Source: Mycolicibacterium tusciae JS617
GTDB taxonomy: Bacteria > Actinomycetota > Actinomycetes > Mycobacteriales > Mycobacteriaceae
Direction of reading: 5' to 3'
Assembly: GCF_000243415.2 (NCBI RefSeq)
Contig: NZ_KI912270.1
Coordinates: forward strand, 6,881,571-6,945,570
Length of the DNA stretch: 64,000 bases
In this document: one piece after another, positions 59,791 through 64,000 of the stretch
How positions within the stretch are numbered: the first letter of the stretch is position 1
Layout: each line of letters begins with the position of its first letter
Notes under the pieces: generated by a model
What the model was told of the DNA's origin: nothing
Databases searched by the model: none
The model's input: the letters and a program-made list of their open reading frames with translations, nothing else
Program-made: the position numbers and the translations under genes

Positions 59791-60321
59791 GGGTTGCGTC
59801 GGACCGAGACCGCCAAGCTCGACCTGGTGGACTTCGGCCGCAATGCGGCTGCGCCGCAGTTCGGCGGGTTCGGCACGCTCAACGTGCGCTACGGCAAGGC
59901 GAAACGGGGGCAGCCGCCGCGGCGGCGGAATGTGTTGTCGGTGATGGATTGGGCAGTAGATGCCGTTGCTGACTATGTCGAGAACGTGCGGCCGAAGTTC
60001 GGGTGCCCCGATCATCCAGCGCTGTGGGTGACTGAGCGGGGCGGGCGGATCAAGCCTGCGGAGATCAACGCTCGGTTCGTCGCCTATCGGGATGCGTTGA
60101 AGTTGTCGAAAGACCTTGTGCCCCACTCAATCCGTCACTCGTTCGTCACTCACCTCACCGAGGACGGTGTTGACCGGCGGTTCATCCAATCCCAGGTTGG
60201 GCACGAGTGCGACAGTTCCACGGCCATCTACACCCATGTCAGCTCAGACTTCATGAACACCATGCTGCAGAAGGCGCTCGCGCCCGCGCTTGCTTCGATC
60301 CCTCCGGCAGACAAGGACTGA
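59791..60321 (+). pseudogene. Tyrosine recombinase (integrase), 3' half, separated by mobile DNA
   Basis: Starting at GGG-TTG-CGT-CGG (GLRRTETAKLDLVDF), this part has the catalytic domain: the Arg of box I, H-x-x-R in VPHSIRHSFVTHL, and VGHECDSSTAIYTHVSS with the His and nucleophile Tyr. It has no start of its own; an open frame runs through from the element but is antisense to the TnpA-like gene there. Joined to 48643-49218 it completes a 367-residue enzyme. The last base overlaps the start of the HTH gene. Confidence 0.88.
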
Positions 60322-60659
60322 TGATGCCCGCCAAGCTCGACTACCACTGGCATCTGCGGAAGGTCATGGCCGACCGTGGCATGTTCGCGACCACCGATCT
60401 GATCGAGCCGCTGGACAAGCGCGGCATCACCTTGTCGTCCAGCCAGGTCTACCGGCTGGTCGTCGAGCGACCCGAACGGCTGAGCCTGAAGGTCCTGATG
60501 GCGCTGCTGGACATCCTCGACTGCACGATCGACGATTTGATCGAGCCCGCCGTCTCGGCGCAGGCGAGCGCTCGCGCGAAGAAGGCGGTCGGCGCTGAAG
60601 CCGGCATCGGCGAGCTGCGGCCCAAGCGGGCGCGCGTCCGCGGCGCCAAGGGGCCGTGA
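60321..60659 (+). CDS. HTH (Cro/XRE-type) DNA-binding protein
   Basis: 112 residues from the ATG at 60321 or the next at 60324. The sequence KVMADRGMFATTDLIEPLDK then LSSSQVYRLVVERPERLSLK gives an HTH, and MALLDILDCTIDDLIEP completes a Cro/XRE-like pattern. A basic tail (RPKRARVRGAKGP) follows. It sits between the integrase and the zinc-ribbon protein, overlapping both by one or four bases, and is likely a regulator or directionality factor of the outermost element. Confidence 0.82.
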   Translation: MMPAKLDYHWHLRKVMADRGMFATTDLIEPLDKRGITLSSSQVYRLVVERPERLSLKVLMALLDILDCTIDDLIEPAVSAQASARAKKAVGAEAGIGELRPKRARVRGAKGP

Positions 60660-63076
60660 CCATCGGCGACCGCTCGGTTTTGGATCCGGTCGGGTTCATC
60701 GCGGACCTGGTGGTGGCGGTCGATGACCGGCTTGCACTTGAGCGGGTCAGGTCGGTCGTCACCAGCGTCGCGGGCGGGCGGGCGAAATCGCGGCGTCTGG
60801 CAGCGTTTCTCGCCGGGCGCCCGGCCGTGTTGACCGATGGACGCTCTCCGGCGCCGCGGGCGGTCGGCGACCTGCTGATAGCACTGCGAAAAGCCGGCGC
60901 GGAGGTTTCGCCGCCGGTCTGCGGCGAGTGCGGCAAGCCGATGCGGACCCTGCAGCGTCGTGGTCAGGACTGGTACTGCGGGGCCTGCAGCCTGCGTCCG
61001 GCGCCTTGTGTGGCCTGCGGGCAGCTTCGGCACGTCTCGACGCGTGATCGCGCCGGAGGGCCCCGCTGCGCGCACTGCCCGGATCGCGATGACCGCGATC
61101 CGATCTCGGTCATCTGCGACGTGGTTGCCCGGCTGGATCCGGCTGTGGACCGCGACCTCATTGCCGGCTCGGTTGGCAGACTTGCGTCTCGGCCCGCGCA
61201 TCAACGCAGGATCGCGTGGGCGTTGGAGGCTCAACCCGAATTGCTCACCGGCGCCGGGCATCTCGCCCCTGTCCGCGCGATCATCCCGCTGATCGATGCT
61301 CTGCACGCCGCTGGCGTTGCCGGCATCGTCCGGCCGGCGTGCCCTCTCTGCGGTCGTGTCGTCCGGATCGACAAACCTCTCGACGGGCAGCGTGTCTGCC
61401 GCACCTGCATCGCCCACACCCGCATCGAAGAATGCGCACGCTGCGGCGCCCGCCGCGAACCGGCCACTCGGGACGAGCACGGCCGACCACTCTGCCCGAA
61501 CTGTTTGATCACCGACCCCAACAACCTCGAAGTCTGCCTCAACTGCGGCCGCCGCCGCCCGGTCAACCTGCGGACGCCGGACGGGCCGATCTGCGGCACC
61601 TGCCCGGCCTTGCCAACCGCAACCTGCTCGATCTGCGGTGAGGAAACGCCTTGCGGCACCTCGCGAATCACCGGTCGGCCGTGGTGTCCTGCCTGCCAGA
61701 GCCGCACGGCCCGATGCTGTTCCTGCGGACGGAACGCCGCCGTGATCTCGGGCACCCTCACCCATCCGCACTGCCAGGACTGCACCACCCGCGCGGTCTG
61801 GCACGACTGCCCAACCTGCAGCGACCCGTCCCATCCGCACCCCGGCCAATGCGTTCGATGCCGAATCAATCAACGCCTCAACGAGCTCCTCGGCCCGCCC
61901 TCGGCAGCACTCCATCCCGGACTACAGGCGTTGCGGCACAACATCGCTACCGCAGAACACCCCATCACCGCCATGCGATGGCTGAAGAAGAAGTCCGTCG
62001 CGCCTGTGCTGGCCGATCTGGCTGCTGGGCGCCGGGCGTTGACACACGAAGCGCTCGATGAACTGCCCCACAGCCCGCCTCTCGCTCACCTGCGCCAAGT
62101 CCTGATCGGCGTCGGCGCGCTACCACGACGCGATGAACATATGGTCCGCATCGAGCGGCTCATCGACCAGACCCTGGCCGCGCAAACAAACCCCGAGCAA
62201 CAGAAGGTGCTGCACCGCTACACCGTCTGGCACCTGACCCGTCGCCTGCGGCAACGTAACAACGGCCACCCCACCACCATCCAGCAGTTCAACTCAGTGC
62301 GCCAACGCATATACGCGGCCGTCGCCTTCCTGGACTGGCTCACCGAACACCAGCTCACGCTGGGCAGCTGTCAGCACAGCGACCTCGATCGATGGCTCAC
62401 CGACGCCACCGCGACACATCGTGGGGCGGCGGGACACTTCATCCGATGGGCCCATCGGAACAAGCTGACCAGTGTCCGCGTCGGCGCCCACCGCTGGATG
62501 GGCCCTACCCGACCCCTCGATGACCAGCACCGCTGGGACATCGCGCGCCGCCTGTTGCACGACGACAGCCTCAAGCCCGATGACCGGCTGGCCGGTCTGC
62601 TCGTTCTGCTTTACGCCCAGACACCGGCTGCGATCTGCCGGATGACGATCGTCGACGTCGAAACCGAGGTTGATCCGGTCCGGTTGCATCTGGGCAGCTC
62701 GCCCATACACCTGCCCGAACCCGTCGCCGAGCTGGCCCGATTGGTTGTGTCAAATCGCAAGGGCCACGCGACCATTGGTGCGTTAACTCCCTCGATCTGG
62801 CTCTTTCCCGGCGGCCAACCCGGTCGGCCCATCAGCACCGGCCAGCTCACTCAGCGGTTGAACCGACTCGGCATCCGCCCCGGGGCTGCCCGCAGCACCG
62901 CACTGTTTCAACTCGCCACCGAGATCCCGGCAGCAATCCTGGCCCGCACGCTTGGCATTCACACCGACGTCGCTGTTTCCTGGCAACGCCTCTCGGCCGG
63001 CGACTGGACGAACTACGCCGCCCACATCAGCCGACGGCCAAATTCTCTGACCCGCAACACGAAGACGCGTGCATAG
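60656..63076 (+). CDS. Multi-zinc-ribbon protein with degenerate tyrosine-recombinase-like domain
   Basis: 806 residues from a GTG overlapping the HTH stop. An N-terminal and central region (residues ~85-420) holds about sixteen C-x-x-C pairs (e.g. CGEC, CAHC, CPLC, CARC, CLNC, CSIC, CPAC, CQDC, CPTC, CVRC), enough for some eight zinc ribbons. The C-terminal third resembles a tyrosine recombinase catalytic domain (LVLLYAQTPAAICRMTIVD; RPISTGQLTQRLNRLGI; LARTLGIHTDVAVSWQRLS). The usual Arg, H-x-x-R and Tyr are replaced, so it is probably inactive. Possibly a DNA-binding partner of the integrase. Confidence 0.75.
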   Translation: MTIGDRSVLDPVGFIADLVVAVDDRLALERVRSVVTSVAGGRAKSRRLAAFLAGRPAVLTDGRSPAPRAVGDLLIALRKAGAEVSPPVCGECGKPMRTLQRRGQDWYCGACSLRPAPCVACGQLRHVSTRDRAGGPRCAHCPDRDDRDPISVICDVVARLDPAVDRDLIAGSVGRLASRPAHQRRIAWALEAQPELLTGAGHLAPVRAIIPLIDALHAAGVAGIVRPACPLCGRVVRIDKPLDGQRVCRTCIAHTRIEECARCGARREPATRDEHGRPLCPNCLITDPNNLEVCLNCGRRRPVNLRTPDGPICGTCPALPTATCSICGEETPCGTSRITGRPWCPACQSRTARCCSCGRNAAVISGTLTHPHCQDCTTRAVWHDCPTCSDPSHPHPGQCVRCRINQRLNELLGPPSAALHPGLQALRHNIATAEHPITAMRWLKKKSVAPVLADLAAGRRALTHEALDELPHSPPLAHLRQVLIGVGALPRRDEHMVRIERLIDQTLAAQTNPEQQKVLHRYTVWHLTRRLRQRNNGHPTTIQQFNSVRQRIYAAVAFLDWLTEHQLTLGSCQHSDLDRWLTDATATHRGAAGHFIRWAHRNKLTSVRVGAHRWMGPTRPLDDQHRWDIARRLLHDDSLKPDDRLAGLLVLLYAQTPAAICRMTIVDVETEVDPVRLHLGSSPIHLPEPVAELARLVVSNRKGHATIGALTPSIWLFPGGQPGRPISTGQLTQRLNRLGIRPGAARSTALFQLATEIPAAILARTLGIHTDVAVSWQRLSAGDWTNYAAHISRRPNSLTRNTKTRA

Positions 63077-63266
63077 CCCGGGGTGACGGTGTGAATTGGC
63101 TCCATAAGTGGGCGCTCGCACTGGGTGGGTTGCAAAGCCCGATCCCTCCCAGCCGCCTTGACATCTCAGTAACCTTCGCAGGTCCCCTCCGAGAGCCGTC
63201 CCACTTGTTACCTGAACGCCCTGCCGCCGGTGCGGGGCTGGCCGGCCTCGACGTGGTGAAACGTTT

Positions 63267-63920
63267 TCACGCAAGCGGTTTCCGGATGCTCGTGATCACG
63301 TAGTTGCCCAGCCGGTTCCGCTCGGTGTTCACTGGTCGGCTCAGGCCTGCAAGCTCTTCCCAGGCTCGAATCTCCGGGTCGCCGAGCACCGTCGCCCTGC
63401 TCATCGACACGGCGAGCGGGCGGAGCCAGCGACCACGTCTACCCTCGGGAAGGCAGGCGTCCATGATCACCAGGCGTCCCCCTTTGACCAGCGAACCCCA
63501 CGCGCGCGCCAGCACTAGGTCACGGTTCGGGATCACCGAGTACGACAGGCTGAACAGAACCGCTTCGAAGCACTCGGCGCTCTCCACTTTCGCGGCGTCC
63601 TTCGCGACCACGCTCACATTCGCCCAGCCGCGGCGGGTGATCAGGCGGGTGGCGCGCGCGAGCATGCCCGGCGAGATGTCGATGCCCTCGACCAGGCCGG
63701 TGGGGCCGACCGCACTTCGCAGCAGTCCGAGGTTTCGCCCGCTTCCGCATCCGATCTCCAGCACCCGGTCTCCGGGTCTCAACTCGAGGCGGTCGACCGC
63801 CCGACGGCGGAACCTCGGTGGCAGCCAGAACAGCAACTCGATCAGCCGATATGCCCATGCCAGGCGGTCATAGCGGCGCGCGATGAACTCGTGTGAGGGC
63901 GATAGGCCCATGACCGACAT
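63267..63920 (-). CDS. Class I SAM-dependent methyltransferase
   Basis: 217 residues from the ATG at 63920. Motif I VLEIGCGSGRN near residue 52, motif II-like GLVEGIDISPGML near residue 75, and motif III-like VIMDACLPEGRRG near residue 147. UbiE/menaquinone-type methyltransferases have this arrangement, but substrate is unspecified. It lies outside the recombinase island, about 190 bases from the zinc-ribbon gene, and marks the return of ordinary sequence. No neighbour within the window indicates its target. Confidence 0.85.
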   Translation of the reverse strand: MSVMGLSPSHEFIARRYDRLAWAYRLIELLFWLPPRFRRRAVDRLELRPGDRVLEIGCGSGRNLGLLRSAVGPTGLVEGIDISPGMLARATRLITRRGWANVSVVAKDAAKVESAECFEAVLFSLSYSVIPNRDLVLARAWGSLVKGGRLVIMDACLPEGRRGRWLRPLAVSMSRATVLGDPEIRAWEELAGLSRPVNTERNRLGNYVITSIRKPLA

Positions 63921-64000
63921 GCTTACACGTCGACAGGTACAGCGAGGCGATGGACCTCAGCTTGCCGCGGGGCGTGCTGGGGTCCCGACGCATTCGGACA

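Larger units (their letters stand above)
48643..63076. mobile_element. Recombinase island containing two nested elements
   Basis: The outermost layer is the operon integrase (split), HTH protein (60321) and zinc-ribbon recombinase-like protein (60656). The coordinates are the gene limits; true ends, core sites and direct repeats were not found in the flanks. Gene order of recombinase, small HTH and large zinc-ribbon protein is suggestive of a mobile unit. Confidence 0.5.

Noticed and set aside
58480..60321. A 613-residue plus-strand frame ending as an integrase
   Set aside because: Its first two thirds are antisense to the TnpA-like gene; only the part from 59791 is recombinase sequence.
60449..61915. 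A 488-residue minus-strand open frame
   Set aside because: It is antisense to the HTH and zinc-ribbon genes and shows no protein features.
1..64000. tRNA, rRNA or CRISPR sequences
   Set aside because: No cloverleaf, rRNA-like sequence or regularly spaced repeats were seen.

Overview
The base composition (high GC), frequent GTG and TTG starts, and gene families point to an actinobacterium of the Mycobacterium/Mycolicibacterium type. The families are an FprB-type ferredoxin-NADP reductase, P450s beside small [3Fe-4S] ferredoxins, F420-type LLM oxidoreductases, arrays of acyl-CoA dehydrogenases, and a KshB-like reductase with Rieske oxygenases. No rRNA, tRNA or CRISPR array was seen.

Positions 1-48,200 are a catabolic gene region. 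It opens with a partial fprB-like gene (minus), a divergent P450 and a TetR regulator. A long minus-strand operon follows (12,932 down to 3,577): three acyl-CoA dehydrogenases, an enoyl-CoA hydratase, SDR, LLM oxidoreductase, sulfotransferase, TIM-barrel isomerase and a DUF1214-like protein. Plus-strand genes from 13,212 to 26,660 encode two amidohydrolases, a Rieske ferredoxin, alpha/beta hydrolases, a NuoF-like flavoprotein with its ferredoxin, a DUF35-thiolase fusion resembling side-chain retro-aldolases, two hydroxyacid-type dehydrogenases, and a P450-ferredoxin-P450 set. Minus-strand operons from 36,314 to 26,693 hold two paralogous Rieske oxygenase/small-protein pairs, a KshB-like reductase, SDR, TauD-like dioxygenase, amidohydrolase, MarR regulator, a third P450-ferredoxin pair and a DUF1330 protein. 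Together these suggest breakdown of a cyclic or polycyclic isoprenoid-like compound. The substrate cannot be read from the sequence.

Positions 36,400-43,550 form a distinctive module. It has an emopamil-binding-protein-like membrane protein and two tandem copies of a TetR regulator divergent from a large polytopic membrane protein (AveC-like, tentative), each with an ATACC-N4-GGTAT operator. A NorQ/MoxR-type AAA+ ATPase and a NorD-type VWA protein follow directly. This resembles a membrane enzyme with a dedicated AAA/VWA activation pair. A MarR-type palindrome (CAAGTACTTG) recurs at promoters at 32.9, 36.4 and 45.5 kb and links distant catabolic units.

Positions 48,640-63,080 are a nest of mobile elements. 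An integrase gene, followed by an HTH protein and a zinc-ribbon recombinase-like protein, is split in two by a 10.6 kb Tn554-like element (49,222-59,790) whose ends carry TTCTCC(A/G)GGGTT inverted repeats. That element's own large recombinase gene is split by a second, 6.1 kb element (50,549-56,656) with TTGTC(T/C)CCGC inverted repeats and three further tyrosine recombinases plus a small coiled-coil protein. Both insertions fall precisely in conserved active-site coding motifs of recombinase genes, and both broken genes can be rejoined in frame. Two genes inside the nest also carry single-base frameshifts in runs of four G. The window ends with a class I methyltransferase gene.
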